A stretch of DNA of 45,840 bases from Candidatus Aegiribacteria sp. (GCA_021108435.1 JAIOQY010000162.1:1-45840); one strand, 5' to 3'; numbered from the stretch's first letter, positions 16,060-24,776 are shown. Translations and numbers: made by a program. The notes: generated from the letters alone by a model not told the origin.

Positions 16060-18171
16060 TCAGAGTTCCCGGGATACCGATAATATCTCGAAAGACTCGA
16101 TAACATCGCCAACTTTGATATCGTTGTATCCCGAAAGACCGATACCACATTCAAAACCTGCTTTAACCTCCTTGCGATCTTCTTTGAATCGCTTCAGAGA
16201 GCTGATACTGCCTGACCATAAATCAACACCATTCCTGACAAGGCGAACTCGCGCATTTCTTCTGATAACGCCATTGACAACATATGATCCGGCAATAACA
16301 CCAATTTTGGGAACTTTAAAGAGATCTCTGACTTCCGCTGAACCAAGAAATTCTTCTTTCTCTTCAGGTTTTAGAAGACCGGAGAGAGCTTTGGTCACAG
16401 TATCCTCCACCTGATGAATCACACTGAATGTAGCAATCTCAATATCCAGAGCTGAAGCTTCTTCACGCGCTCTTGCATCCGGACGAACTCTGAAACCGAT
16501 TATCACCGCGTTTGAGGCCGCGGCAAGATTGACATCATTCCCTGATATTCCACCTGCTCCGCTTCTGATGATGTTAACGGATACTTCGTCGTTACCGAGC
16601 CCTGACAGTGTATCGACTATGGCTTCCGCTGTCCCCTGAACATCTGCCTTGATAATCAGATTGAGTACACCCTCTGTTTCTTCGGATTTCTGCCAGAAAT
16701 CCTTAAGTGAAACCTTTCTGCCTGCATGAAGATCTCTTTCACGCTGAACCAGCTGACGTATTCGGGTGACTTTCCTGGCCTCATGTTCGGAATCAACCAC
16801 CACAATCGATTCTCCTGCGTCCGGAACGAATGAACATCCTAGAATCTGTACGGGAACACCGGGGCCTGCTTCTTCAATCTCATTATTGTTTTCATCATAC
16901 ATCGCTCGGACTCTACCGCTGAAGCGCCCTGCTATGAAATAATCCTCAAGCCTGAGTGTACCGTCCTGAACGATAATATTGGCAACAATTCCACTTCGGG
17001 GATCGATCTCACCTTCCAGAACTGTACCTTTCGCAGGTCTGTCAGGACATGCGGTCAGCTCAAGCATATCTGTCTGAAGCATCAACTTCTCAAGCAGATC
17101 ATCAATATTTTCACCTGTGATTGAAGAAACCTCGGAGCAGAGGATATCACCGCCCCATTCTTCAACAAGTATCTTGTGAGCAGCCAGATCTTTCTTAATG
17201 AAATCAGTATTCGCTGTCGACAGATCAACCTTGGTGATCGCTACTACAATTGGAACTCCTGCTGCTCTTGCGTGATCAATGGCCTCTTCCGTCTGAGGCA
17301 TGACCCGACTGTCGGCGGCGATTACAAGTATTACAATATCAGTAACTCTGGCGCCCCTTGTTCTCATGGCTGTGAAAGCCTCATGTCCGGGAGTATCGAT
17401 GAATGTAATCCTTCGATCATCAGCAAGATTTGTGATATACGCACCAATGTGCTGTGTTATTCCACCTGATTCCGTTGAAAGAACATTTGTGGATCTTATC
17501 CTGTCCAGAAGAGCTGTCTTGCCATGGTCAACATGTCCCATAACGGTGACAATCGGTGATCTGGGTACTTCTGTTCCATCTGTGCTTACGCGCTTCTTCT
17601 CAATCTCCTCTGCGCCAAAACTCTCAACCATTTCCACTTCGAATCCGAATTCATCAGCCACAAGCGAAATGGTCTCAACGTCAAGCCTCTGATTTGCTGT
17701 AGCCATCACACCGAGTTCCATGAATTTACCGATAACCTTGCTCAAAGGAAGATCCATCATTTCGGCCAGTTCAGAAGGGCTTGTATACTCTGTTATTCGT
17801 ATTAGTACGGTCTCCTCTGGACCGGTATCCTCAGTTATCTGGCGTTCCTGCTTTTCCTCTCTGTATTTCTTTCTTTTTTTCTGCCTTGCTTTTCCTGTGC
17901 CAGAGTCAATCTTGGCGAGAGTATCACGCACCGTTTTCACTGCTTCCGCAGTTATGCGAGGTTTACGCCTTTTTTTCTTCTTGCGTTTCTTCAAAGCGGT
18001 TTTTGAACGAGCTTCGATTTTTTCTTTATCAAACCTGACCCGTATTCTATTAATATCTTCAGTAGTCATTGAACTCATATGACTCTTAACAGATACTTTC
18101 ATCTCTTCAAGAACCTTCAGGAGGGCTTCACTTGACAGGTTAAGTTCCCTTGCCAGCTCATACACTCTCAT
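16060..18171 (-). CDS. infB: Translation initiation factor IF-2
   Basis: GTPase that delivers initiator tRNA to the 30S subunit and promotes subunit joining. It has 703 residues from ATG 18171, chosen because MRVYELARELNLSS is the family N-terminus. An in-frame ATG at 18219 would add 16 residues, and neither start has a strong ribosome-binding site. A Lys/Arg-rich linker is followed by the second N-terminal subdomain (TSPSELAEMMDLPLSKVIGKFMELGV). The G domain has GHVDHGKT (G1), GGITQHIGAY (G2) and DTPGHEAF (G3), then domains II, III and C2 with GLSGYNDIKVGDVIE. The G4 motif reads TKVD instead of NKxD. It is separated from nusA by about 140 bases containing only a weak 5-bp hairpin (18236-18249) followed by five Ts. 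Confidence 0.95.
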   Translation of the reverse strand: MRVYELARELNLSSEALLKVLEEMKVSVKSHMSSMTTEDINRIRVRFDKEKIEARSKTALKKRKKKKRRKPRITAEAVKTVRDTLAKIDSGTGKARQKKRKKYREEKQERQITEDTGPEETVLIRITEYTSPSELAEMMDLPLSKVIGKFMELGVMATANQRLDVETISLVADEFGFEVEMVESFGAEEIEKKRVSTDGTEVPRSPIVTVMGHVDHGKTALLDRIRSTNVLSTESGGITQHIGAYITNLADDRRITFIDTPGHEAFTAMRTRGARVTDIVILVIAADSRVMPQTEEAIDHARAAGVPIVVAITKVDLSTANTDFIKKDLAAHKILVEEWGGDILCSEVSSITGENIDDLLEKLMLQTDMLELTACPDRPAKGTVLEGEIDPRSGIVANIIVQDGTLRLEDYFIAGRFSGRVRAMYDENNNEIEEAGPGVPVQILGCSFVPDAGESIVVVDSEHEARKVTRIRQLVQRERDLHAGRKVSLKDFWQKSEETEGVLNLIIKADVQGTAEAIVDTLSGLGNDEVSVNIIRSGAGGISGNDVNLAAASNAVIIGFRVRPDARAREEASALDIEIATFSVIHQVEDTVTKALSGLLKPEEKEEFLGSAEVRDLFKVPKIGVIAGSYVVNGVIRRNARVRLVRNGVDLWSGSISSLKRFKEDRKEVKAGFECGIGLSGYNDIKVGDVIESFEILSVSREL

Positions 18172-18312
18172 CTTATTCCCGCTGCTTTTCTCAGCCAAGG
18201 GATCACCCGCTTCCATCATTGGTCAATATCAAAAATTCCTTAAGAGGAAATAACTAAAATATATTACGCTTCAGTGAATCTGCCTGTATCTTCCTAATTC
18301 TCCTTCAGGCTA

Positions 18313-19698
18313 TTATTCTTTAAATTCTTTCTTATCTTCATCAATGAATTCTTTTTCAGCCTCAAGTATTTCACTCTTCTCTTTCTCAATTTTCACAAAT
18401 TCATGTCTTTTCTTAACAAGTATTTTCGCTTCTTTCAGCATGGATTTCAGCTTGACAGGACCTACTCCCTCGACTTCGAGTATCCTTTTCTCAACGCCTT
18501 CGATAAGCCTTGCTGCAGAATCAAAACCGGCTCTCGTTAATCTCTCGGCTAGTTTATCATTCACGCATGTGAGTTCAGAGATATCGATTATGAGCATATC
18601 ATCCCAACGTTTCTGATCCTCCCACAACGATTTTTCCTCAATCTCGATCCTGTAACCCACAAGCTGTCCTGCAAGCCGGACATTGTGACCGCCCTTGCCT
18701 TTAGCTCTGCCGACCTCATCATCCGGAACAGTAGCAACCATTACTTTTTCATTCTCTCCGGTATCTTCATTGAGCCGATCTCTCATCTCGACACGAAGAA
18801 CAGTTGCCGGAAGAAGCGCATTTGTAACAAGCAGTTTTTTATCAATCGTCCATGGAATGATGTCAATACGCTCACTGTTCAGTTCCCGCATAACAGACTG
18901 GACTCTCATCCCCTTCATTCCTACAAAGGTGCCCACTGCGTCAACTCTAATATCATTGCTCGTAACAGCAATCTTTGTTCTAACCCCGGCTTCCCTCGCA
19001 ATGGCCTTGATCTCAGCAATACCTTCGTCAATCTCCGGAGCTTCTCGTTCAAATAATCTCTTGATCAGCAGAGGCGTTGCTCTTGACAGGACAAGCTGAG
19101 GTTCGCTGCTTTCCGGGCTTTGTACTTCTACCAGAACAGGGAGAACTGTATCCCCATGTTCAAATCGCTCACCTCTTGCTCTTTCCTCTGGTGGGATTAC
19201 AGCTTCAATCTGTCCTGCAACGCGAACATTGACTCTGTTCCTGTAAACCTGCTGTACAACGCATCTTGGAATCAGCTGTCCGATACGGCTGGAATACTCC
19301 TTATACACCTGTTCCCGCTCAGCAGAGCGTTCGAGTGTATGGAATTGCTGCCTGAAAACATTAACGGAGGAGCGGCTGAAATTGTCGAAATCTACCGGCA
19401 CCTCAACCGTATCGCCCTGTTCAGCATCTGGCTGGTACTTTCTTGCTTGTCTCCTTGTGATCTGTAAATGCTCTTTGTTCTCCTCAACTTCCTTTACCAC
19501 AACTTTCAGAGTAACAACGTTTACATCACCTGTTCTCTGATTCCAGGTTACACTTATATTTTGAGGAGAACCGTATTCCAGCTCTGTGGCTTCAACCAGA
19601 GCTCTTTTTAACCATTCCAGCAGGAGTTCCTGATTTGCTCCCCTGCTCTCCCTGATCACTGCGGCCAGGGCTTCTATTCTCTGGTAGTTATCTGGCAC
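18313..19698 (-). CDS. nusA: Transcription termination/antitermination factor NusA
   Basis: Binds RNA polymerase and nascent RNA, modulating pausing, intrinsic termination and antitermination. Domains in the 461 residues: N-terminal polymerase-binding region (1-125), S1 (about 130-200, GQLIPRCVVQQVYRNRVNVRV), KH1 (REAGVRTKIAV...GTFVGMKGMRVQSV), KH2 (AKGKGGHNVRLAGQLVGYRIEI), then a helix-hairpin-helix-like repeat (VEGVGPVKLKSML) and an acidic/Lys-rich tail. The start is GTG at 19698 with a strong AAGGAG 6 bases upstream. It lies 34 bases after rimP, the standard order. NusA could act on the hairpin upstream of rimP, an autoregulation known in enterobacteria. Confidence 0.96.
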   Translation of the reverse strand: MPDNYQRIEALAAVIRESRGANQELLLEWLKRALVEATELEYGSPQNISVTWNQRTGDVNVVTLKVVVKEVEENKEHLQITRRQARKYQPDAEQGDTVEVPVDFDNFSRSSVNVFRQQFHTLERSAEREQVYKEYSSRIGQLIPRCVVQQVYRNRVNVRVAGQIEAVIPPEERARGERFEHGDTVLPVLVEVQSPESSEPQLVLSRATPLLIKRLFEREAPEIDEGIAEIKAIAREAGVRTKIAVTSNDIRVDAVGTFVGMKGMRVQSVMRELNSERIDIIPWTIDKKLLVTNALLPATVLRVEMRDRLNEDTGENEKVMVATVPDDEVGRAKGKGGHNVRLAGQLVGYRIEIEEKSLWEDQKRWDDMLIIDISELTCVNDKLAERLTRAGFDSAARLIEGVEKRILEVEGVGPVKLKSMLKEAKILVKKRHEFVKIEKEKSEILEAEKEFIDEDKKEFKE

Positions 19699-19732
19699 TT
19701 TTTACTCCTTGCTCTCTTATCTAATGTATTGT

Positions 19733-20158
19733 TTATTCCAGAACCTCAAGAGCCTTCCTGATTGCATCAACAGCAACTACTCTCCCGCTTCTGAAAGTCA
19801 GTATTCCATCATCGTAATGCTCGAGCCAGTCAACGATTACTTCATCGTCCAGTTCAATACCCAGCTTCCTGCCGATTGTTCTATTCCAATCGACCTCTGT
19901 GTGAAGAAGTCTTCCCACACCGGGAGAACTGACCTCAAGTCGGTAGTTTTCTCCTTTTAGAAGCATATCCGTGTCAATAGTATCCTTAATTTTCCTGGAT
20001 AATCTCGCGCATTGGCTGATAGTAACGCGGCCCTGACAATCAACAAGAATTCTGATTATGTGACTTCTGCCAACTTTAGTCAGGGTCAGATCAACAAGCA
20101 TAAGTTCTTCCCCGGCAACCAGTTTTCTAAGAACCCCATCAAGATTCGCAGTTTCCAT
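19733..20158 (-). CDS. rimP: Ribosome maturation factor RimP
   Basis: Protein of 141 residues required for early 30S assembly around S12. Family features: LMLVDLTLTKVGRSHIIRILVD, ISQCARLSRKI and the diagnostic YRLEVSSPGVGRLL block, then a C-terminal SH3-like domain (GRKLGIELDDEVIVDWLEHYDDGILTF). The ATG at 20158 follows GGCTGGGG closely. First gene of the rimP-nusA-infB operon; a candidate promoter (20244-20272) and a terminator-like hairpin (20186-20205) precede it. Confidence 0.94.
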   Translation of the reverse strand: METANLDGVLRKLVAGEELMLVDLTLTKVGRSHIIRILVDCQGRVTISQCARLSRKIKDTIDTDMLLKGENYRLEVSSPGVGRLLHTEVDWNRTIGRKLGIELDDEVIVDWLEHYDDGILTFRSGRVVAVDAIRKALEVLE

Positions 20159-20175
20159 TCATACCCCAGCCACAT

Positions 20176-20205
20176 ATAAAAATAAAAGGCGGATGCAACC
20201 GCCTT
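20176..20205 (-). terminator. Intrinsic terminator or attenuator before rimP
   Basis: On the minus strand AAGGCGG pairs with CCGCCTT (arms 20199-20205 and 20186-20192, 6-base loop), followed by TTATTTTTAT. It lies only about 20 bases before the rimP start, so rimP transcripts starting upstream must read through it. It may end the O-antigen-ligase transcript, attenuate rimP-nusA, or both. Confidence 0.7.
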
Positions 20206-20243
20206 GTGAATCTTCAAATTCATAAGCGAGAACTCGGTAGTTA

Positions 20244-20272
20244 AATCTAGCTTGGATATGCATCTGTGGCAA
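20244..20272 (-). promoter_or_regulatory. Candidate promoter for rimP-nusA operon
   Basis: Minus-strand TTGCCA (20267-20272), 17-base spacer, TAGATT (20244-20249). Transcription would begin near 20237, giving a leader that contains the hairpin at 20186-20205. The -35 box lies inside one arm of an inverted repeat (20260-20270 with 20320-20330). Confidence 0.4.
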
Positions 20273-20359
20273 GTAGCGGCAGTTAGTCTGCATAAAATCA
20301 CCAGCCTTCGTAGCGAAACGCCACAGATGCTGGTGGATACGAGGCTTGCGCGGAGGCTC

Positions 20360-20389
20360 GGGGACATGCAGGCTCTGCTGCGTGTCCCC
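20360..20389. repeat. REP-like palindrome, copy 1
   Basis: Thirty-base imperfect palindrome beginning GGGGACATGCAGG and ending TGCGTGTCCCC. It is identical over all 30 bases to the copy at 45773-45802 and closely related to the cluster at 24643-24737. Confidence 0.8.
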
Positions 20390-20477
20390 GAAAAGCATTG
20401 AGGACGGATGTATGAACATAACGAAGTAGACGCCTGCATATGTGGTGTTGCAGCAGATGGCTGGTGATTTATGCGGG

Positions 20478-23400
20478 CTAGATCCGGCCCATCACAAGAT
20501 CTGTTTTAAGTATTTCAATGACTTGACCGTATAACGGATTGTGCAGGCTGTTCACAACCGCATCCATACCGTCGAGCATACTTCCTATCTGATACCTTGT
20601 TTCCGTCTCACCAATCAGTTCCACAAGATTGCCCCTTGAACTCCTTAAACCATCTGCGATATATTTTGTCTGTTCGGATGAGAAGGTTGGATTCTCGTAG
20701 TAGAATGAAACAAACAGAATATAGAGCCATGCTATCTTAAGCTTCTGTATTTCAGGATTATCCGGGTTTTCCAATTCCAGTTGCGTTAACCCGGAATATG
20801 CTCCTTCCAGAAGTGATCCGTCTCTGATTACAACAGATAATGAATCATCGTGCAGCATACTGTTCGAATAGCAATACAAAGGGCCACCTGTTTCTTTCCA
20901 GATGCTGCTGAAGAAATCCTGTAAATAAGATGGAACATTTTCTTTGAAGCCAGGGGTTGAGTTAACAAAACTCACTGTATCGAACACATATCTGTCCAGG
21001 ATAAGAGCCAGGCTTTCACTATCTAAAAACAGCTCTCTCTGTTCGGGCGTTTCCAGATCGGAAGAGAGCAGCATACTGTTAAGCGCTATGAAGAGATCTA
21101 CGGGGCCACCAGGCCAGACGATCATATTATTATAATTGCCATAGATAATATAATCCCGTAATATGTTCTCCAGTATTCTTGCTCCCTCCATTTCTCCTTT
21201 CTCCGCAAGAAGCAGACCCATAGCAGTGAACTGTGCGGGGAGTATTTCAATATCTTCCCGAGCAAATTGACTGAGTTCATCCATCAAACCTGAAGTATCA
21301 CCTGAATTCATTCTCTGTATTATTTCCAGTCCATTTTCCAGCTCTCTCAGCTGAAATTCCATTCCGCTTCTAAGTTCATTCGTGACAGACGGTACGAGAC
21401 TGTCAGAGATGCTTGAGAACGCATGAAACAAGCTGTCAGCTGAATCCGGATGTTTCAGAAAAGTATTTCCGGTATAAAACAGCAATATCTGAATGTATCT
21501 TGTTCTTTTGAAATCTGTCATTGTACTGAACAGATCTTCATCTCCGATCATTCCAAGCCATTGGAGATGACATGCACCTGTCTCTTCAGTAAGCGGAGCC
21601 AGAAGGAATGACTGTCTTATGTATTTATCTCTGTTGTGAGCATGAAGTCTCCATGCGGTTCTCATTGAAGCCAGAGCGCCGTTCGTGTCGCCAAGATTTG
21701 TCCGGATCAGTACGATATTATGATGTACCTCAGCATAATTCGGTGCTCTTTTCATCAGAGAATCGTAGGCGGCAAGTCCAAGATTCACATATCGATCCGC
21801 CTCTTCAAGATCAAAAGGAACTCTTCCGCTCATATGCATAATGTTTATCATCGGAGTTGATAGCGGTTTGCACAGTAAAGCTCTGGTGACATAAGAGCTT
21901 CCGAGAGCATACCACCCGCCGAGTTCATCAGGATTAGTCTCAACACATTTCGAACACCATGAAATTGAACTGTCCGCCAGCTGAACGGCAGTATCATAGT
22001 AATACAGAGCCCTTCCTGCGTCCTCATCATTTCTGGAGATGTTCCAGGCTGAAGCAGTATTCACAATATCGTTCATTATCGGTTGGATCTTCGTCAGATA
22101 CATATCCTTGCCTATGAACAGCTGTCTTCCGGATCTCATTGATGCGACGTAATATGGAAAAGCAACACAACCCAGAATGACAGCAGTAATGGATAGAACC
22201 ATAACAGCGCCAGCTTTTACTTTCCCTTTCATCAGATTCCACCTTGCCGGGATAGACGCAAGAATAAGCCCGAGCAGTATGGCAAGCAGAATCGCGGACG
22301 GTGGCCACCGAAGAGCAACAGAAACAGCTGCTTCCGACAGCAGAGCTATAACACCTCCGTAAAGTCCGAGTACTGTCCAGTCCTCACTGTACGAAGTTAT
22401 GTTCTCCGAAGGTTGGATGAGGGTTTTCCTTTTTCGATGTAGTATTCTGATAAAGAAAAAGGCAACCGTTACGCATAATAGAAAACCGATAATACCAATA
22501 TCCACAAGGATTTCCAGATACTCGCAATGTGAATGCAGTGTATTATGACTAACACCAAGAGTAAAATATTCAGGATCCCTGAATTGTGGAAACATTATCT
22601 GAAAAGACCCCGGTCCAAGGCCGAATACAGGATTCATGGCAATCAGGGATAGAGAACCGGACCAGATGAGTTTTCGAACCTGTAAGGTTCCACCGCTTTC
22701 TGTATCTGTTAATTCTTCCATCCTGTTCTGCATGAAGAAGATAGAACCGACTATCAGTACAAGAAGCATTAGACTGACAAGTATCAATCGACGTTTGTTC
22801 TTCCTTATGAACGGTGCAAATGGCGCAAATGCGGCAACGGCAAACAAACCTATCAGGCTTCCGCGGGTCTTGCTTGCAATCAGGGCACCAGAACATAGTA
22901 CAACAAAAATAAGCACAACGGGAATTCGGATCTTAGCGAGTCTTTCTCTGCCGAGAAGGAATCCAGCGCCAACAGGAAGCATTGCTACAGCAAAACTTCC
23001 CAGCAGGTTTGCGTTGCCCAGGGTTCCAGAGCTTCTTGCCTGCATAGTCAATCCGCTGTCCCATGGAAATATCATGAAACCGAGAGATTGCACCATAGCG
23101 TATACTGACAGGAGAACGGAAGCACTCACGAGAATCCATAGAATCATATCCCTGCTGGATCTGGTAAACGTCATCGAGATTACAGCAGCCAGTCCGCCAA
23201 GGGCGATAAGACTGTATATCATCTTCATGGCGTTTACGGATCTGGATCCTGTGTAAAATCGAAATATCACCCATCCGATCAGAAGGATGTAGGAAAGACA
23301 TAATGGAAGAGTAAGTCTGTTCGCCGCTATTTTTCTTCCGGAGATCAGAATAATCGCAGTGACAAACAAAACAAGAGCCGACCCGGCAACTGCAAACTGT

Positions 23401-23507
23401 TCCTTTATAAGAATACTGCTTCTGCTGTTCGTGTAAATCAAGAATATGGATCCCAGAATAATCAGGCCTACGATTACTGTTATAACTGATCTTGGAATAT
23501 CCTTCAT
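20478..23507 (-). CDS. O-antigen ligase-like membrane protein with TPR-like C-terminal half
   Basis: Protein of 1009 residues. The first ~450 residues hold about a dozen membrane segments with the Wzy_C/WaaL-type periplasmic loop (GPGSFQIMFPQF...SHNTLHSHCEYLEILVDIGIIGF), as in enzymes that ligate or polymerise undecaprenyl-linked glycans. The remainder is a helical, TPR-like soluble region (GWYALGSSYVTRALL, ADRYVNLGLAAYDSLMKRAPNYAEVHHNIVLI), probably periplasmic. Ligase-TPR fusions are known, but this C-terminal part is long. It overlaps the GT4 gene by ATGA, so both are made together. Whether it acts as ligase, polymerase or protein-glycan transferase cannot be decided. Confidence 0.85.
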   Translation of the reverse strand: MKDIPRSVITVIVGLIILGSIFLIYTNSRSSILIKEQFAVAGSALVLFVTAIILISGRKIAANRLTLPLCLSYILLIGWVIFRFYTGSRSVNAMKMIYSLIALGGLAAVISMTFTRSSRDMILWILVSASVLLSVYAMVQSLGFMIFPWDSGLTMQARSSGTLGNANLLGSFAVAMLPVGAGFLLGRERLAKIRIPVVLIFVVLCSGALIASKTRGSLIGLFAVAAFAPFAPFIRKNKRRLILVSLMLLVLIVGSIFFMQNRMEELTDTESGGTLQVRKLIWSGSLSLIAMNPVFGLGPGSFQIMFPQFRDPEYFTLGVSHNTLHSHCEYLEILVDIGIIGFLLCVTVAFFFIRILHRKRKTLIQPSENITSYSEDWTVLGLYGGVIALLSEAAVSVALRWPPSAILLAILLGLILASIPARWNLMKGKVKAGAVMVLSITAVILGCVAFPYYVASMRSGRQLFIGKDMYLTKIQPIMNDIVNTASAWNISRNDEDAGRALYYYDTAVQLADSSISWCSKCVETNPDELGGWYALGSSYVTRALLCKPLSTPMINIMHMSGRVPFDLEEADRYVNLGLAAYDSLMKRAPNYAEVHHNIVLIRTNLGDTNGALASMRTAWRLHAHNRDKYIRQSFLLAPLTEETGACHLQWLGMIGDEDLFSTMTDFKRTRYIQILLFYTGNTFLKHPDSADSLFHAFSSISDSLVPSVTNELRSGMEFQLRELENGLEIIQRMNSGDTSGLMDELSQFAREDIEILPAQFTAMGLLLAEKGEMEGARILENILRDYIIYGNYNNMIVWPGGPVDLFIALNSMLLSSDLETPEQRELFLDSESLALILDRYVFDTVSFVNSTPGFKENVPSYLQDFFSSIWKETGGPLYCYSNSMLHDDSLSVVIRDGSLLEGAYSGLTQLELENPDNPEIQKLKIAWLYILFVSFYYENPTFSSEQTKYIADGLRSSRGNLVELIGETETRYQIGSMLDGMDAVVNSLHNPLYGQVIEILKTDLVMGRI

Positions 23508-24577
23508 TCTTTTTTTACCTTCTCTGCGCGGCTGATGAAGAATGACAGGAGGCTGATAAGCCCGAGAGCGTGAGCCAGTACCAATACAGCCTGATAAGGT
23601 TTAAGTGTAGGCAGAAGAAGGGCAAGGATTCCCATAAGTATAGCAATCACAATCAAAACCTTTACAGCCTGGCTATGAGAGAGTCCGATTCTCATCAGAC
23701 GGTGAGCAAGATGATTTCTGTCTCCGCTAAAGAGAGGCTTGCCTGTCTTCCTTCTGTAGTTCAGTACAAACACTGTATCAACCAGAGGAATGGAAAGCAC
23801 AAGCAGTGGAGCGAGCACAGCTATCTCACGAATGGAACCCTCAGGCGTGTAAACACCGAGAACAGCAATGATACCCAGCACAAAACCCAGCATATTACTT
23901 CCGCAATCACCCATAAAAATGGACGCAGGATTATAGTTGAAAATCAGGAAACCGGCTGAAGCTCCGGCAAGCGCAGCACTAATTAAGGCTACAGGATAAT
24001 TACCTGACAGGAGATTGATAATCATGAAAAATATCGCGGCAACGGCACTCGATCCGGCTGCAAGGCCATCCGCATGATCAAGAAGATTCAGAGAATTCGT
24101 AATTCCGACAAGCCATAACACCGTGAGTGGAGCTGCAAGCCAGGCAAGACTGCTGCCTGTCAGAAAAATATTGAGCAGGGTTCCTTTAACAACAAAAATG
24201 AACCCTACAACAAGCGTGGCAAAAGTGTGAAATACAAGCTTGAGAACAGGAGATAATCCGAGTATATCATCCACAAGGCCAACCAACGCCATCAATCCAC
24301 CGCCAAGAATTACAAGCAGGCAGAGTGGTTTCCAGCCAAGAGAAGTCATATTACCGGATGGATCTTTCAAGATAATCATACCCGCCAAAAGAACAATGCC
24401 GAATGCGAGATAAATCGAAAGACCTCCGAGCAGGGGTGTAGTAAGCAGATGCCTTTTCCTGGATCCGGGTCTGTCAACAACATTGGTTCTTAAAGCGATA
24501 CGCCGTACAGCGGGAGTGAAAATCGCACTTAAAGTGAGAGTTCCAAGGAATGCAATACCGATTATACTGACATGCAT
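23504..24577 (-). CDS. GT4 undecaprenyl-phosphate sugar-1-phosphate transferase (WecA/TagO-like)
   Basis: Integral membrane enzyme of 357 residues with about eleven membrane segments. It moves a HexNAc-1-phosphate from UDP-sugar to undecaprenyl phosphate, starting a surface glycan. Motifs: VDRPGSRKRHLLTTPLLGGLS, VGLVDDILGLSP (cytoplasmic DD), NLLDHADGLAAG in place of the more common DGLDGLA, FNYNPASIFMGDCGSNMLGF, and GDRNHLAHRL. MraY is excluded by the missing MraY-specific blocks. The start overlaps nothing upstream. A TATAAA (24626-24631, minus strand) about 50 bases before it is a possible -10 box, but no -35 is clear. First gene of a two-gene operon with the ligase-like protein. Confidence 0.9.
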   Translation of the reverse strand: MHVSIIGIAFLGTLTLSAIFTPAVRRIALRTNVVDRPGSRKRHLLTTPLLGGLSIYLAFGIVLLAGMIILKDPSGNMTSLGWKPLCLLVILGGGLMALVGLVDDILGLSPVLKLVFHTFATLVVGFIFVVKGTLLNIFLTGSSLAWLAAPLTVLWLVGITNSLNLLDHADGLAAGSSAVAAIFFMIINLLSGNYPVALISAALAGASAGFLIFNYNPASIFMGDCGSNMLGFVLGIIAVLGVYTPEGSIREIAVLAPLLVLSIPLVDTVFVLNYRRKTGKPLFSGDRNHLAHRLMRIGLSHSQAVKVLIVIAILMGILALLLPTLKPYQAVLVLAHALGLISLLSFFISRAEKVKKE

Positions 24578-24642
24578 ATTTCACCAGCTCTCATAGAATA
24601 ACCGGAATCGACACACTTACACTCATTTATACAACAGTACTC

Positions 24643-24737
24643 GGGGACATGCACTCTCTGGTGCGTGTCCCCAAAGAACATGACTCTCTGGTGCGTGTCC
24701 CCAAAGAACATGACTCTCTGCTGCGTGCCCCTCAAAA
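24643..24737. repeat. REP-like palindrome with two further tandem half units
   Basis: A full 30-base GGGGACA...TGTCCCC palindrome at 24643-24672 is followed by two more 30-base units (24678-24707 and 24708-24737) that keep the TGCGTGTCCCC half and an ACATGACTCTCTG linker. The last unit has drifted (GTGCCCC). It lies between the MalK-type gene terminator and the GT4 gene. Confidence 0.8.
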
Positions 24738-24757
24738 TACTTTGCCTCCGGCAAAGT
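24731..24757 (-). terminator. Terminator of the 16-gene glycan operon
   Basis: Perfect 8-bp stem ACTTTGCC/GGCAAAGT (24739-24746 with 24750-24757) and a 3-base loop. It is followed on the minus strand by ATTTTG, about 20 bases after the stop of the MalK-type gene. The T-tract is short. Confidence 0.6.
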
Positions 24758-24776
24758 TGCCTGAAAAAGATACAGA

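Larger units (their letters stand above)
20206..20477. other. Structured non-coding interval with nested inverted repeats
   Basis: No gene is convincing here. Two inverted repeats interlock: GCATCTGTGGC (20260-20270) with its perfect complement at 20320-20330, and a 16-base arm at 20290-20305 matched by 20460-20474 with one base missing. A REP-like palindrome (20360-20389) sits between the second pair. A minus-strand open frame spans the area, but its product resembles nothing and it runs through the repeats. Confidence 0.6.

Noticed and set aside
18231-18249. Terminator between nusA and infB
   Set aside because: A 5-bp AU-rich stem followed by five Ts is too weak to call; it could be chance.
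20159-20419. Minus-strand open frame of about 86 codons before rimP
   Set aside because: It crosses the palindrome, the inverted repeats and the terminator, and its product matches nothing; more likely non-coding.
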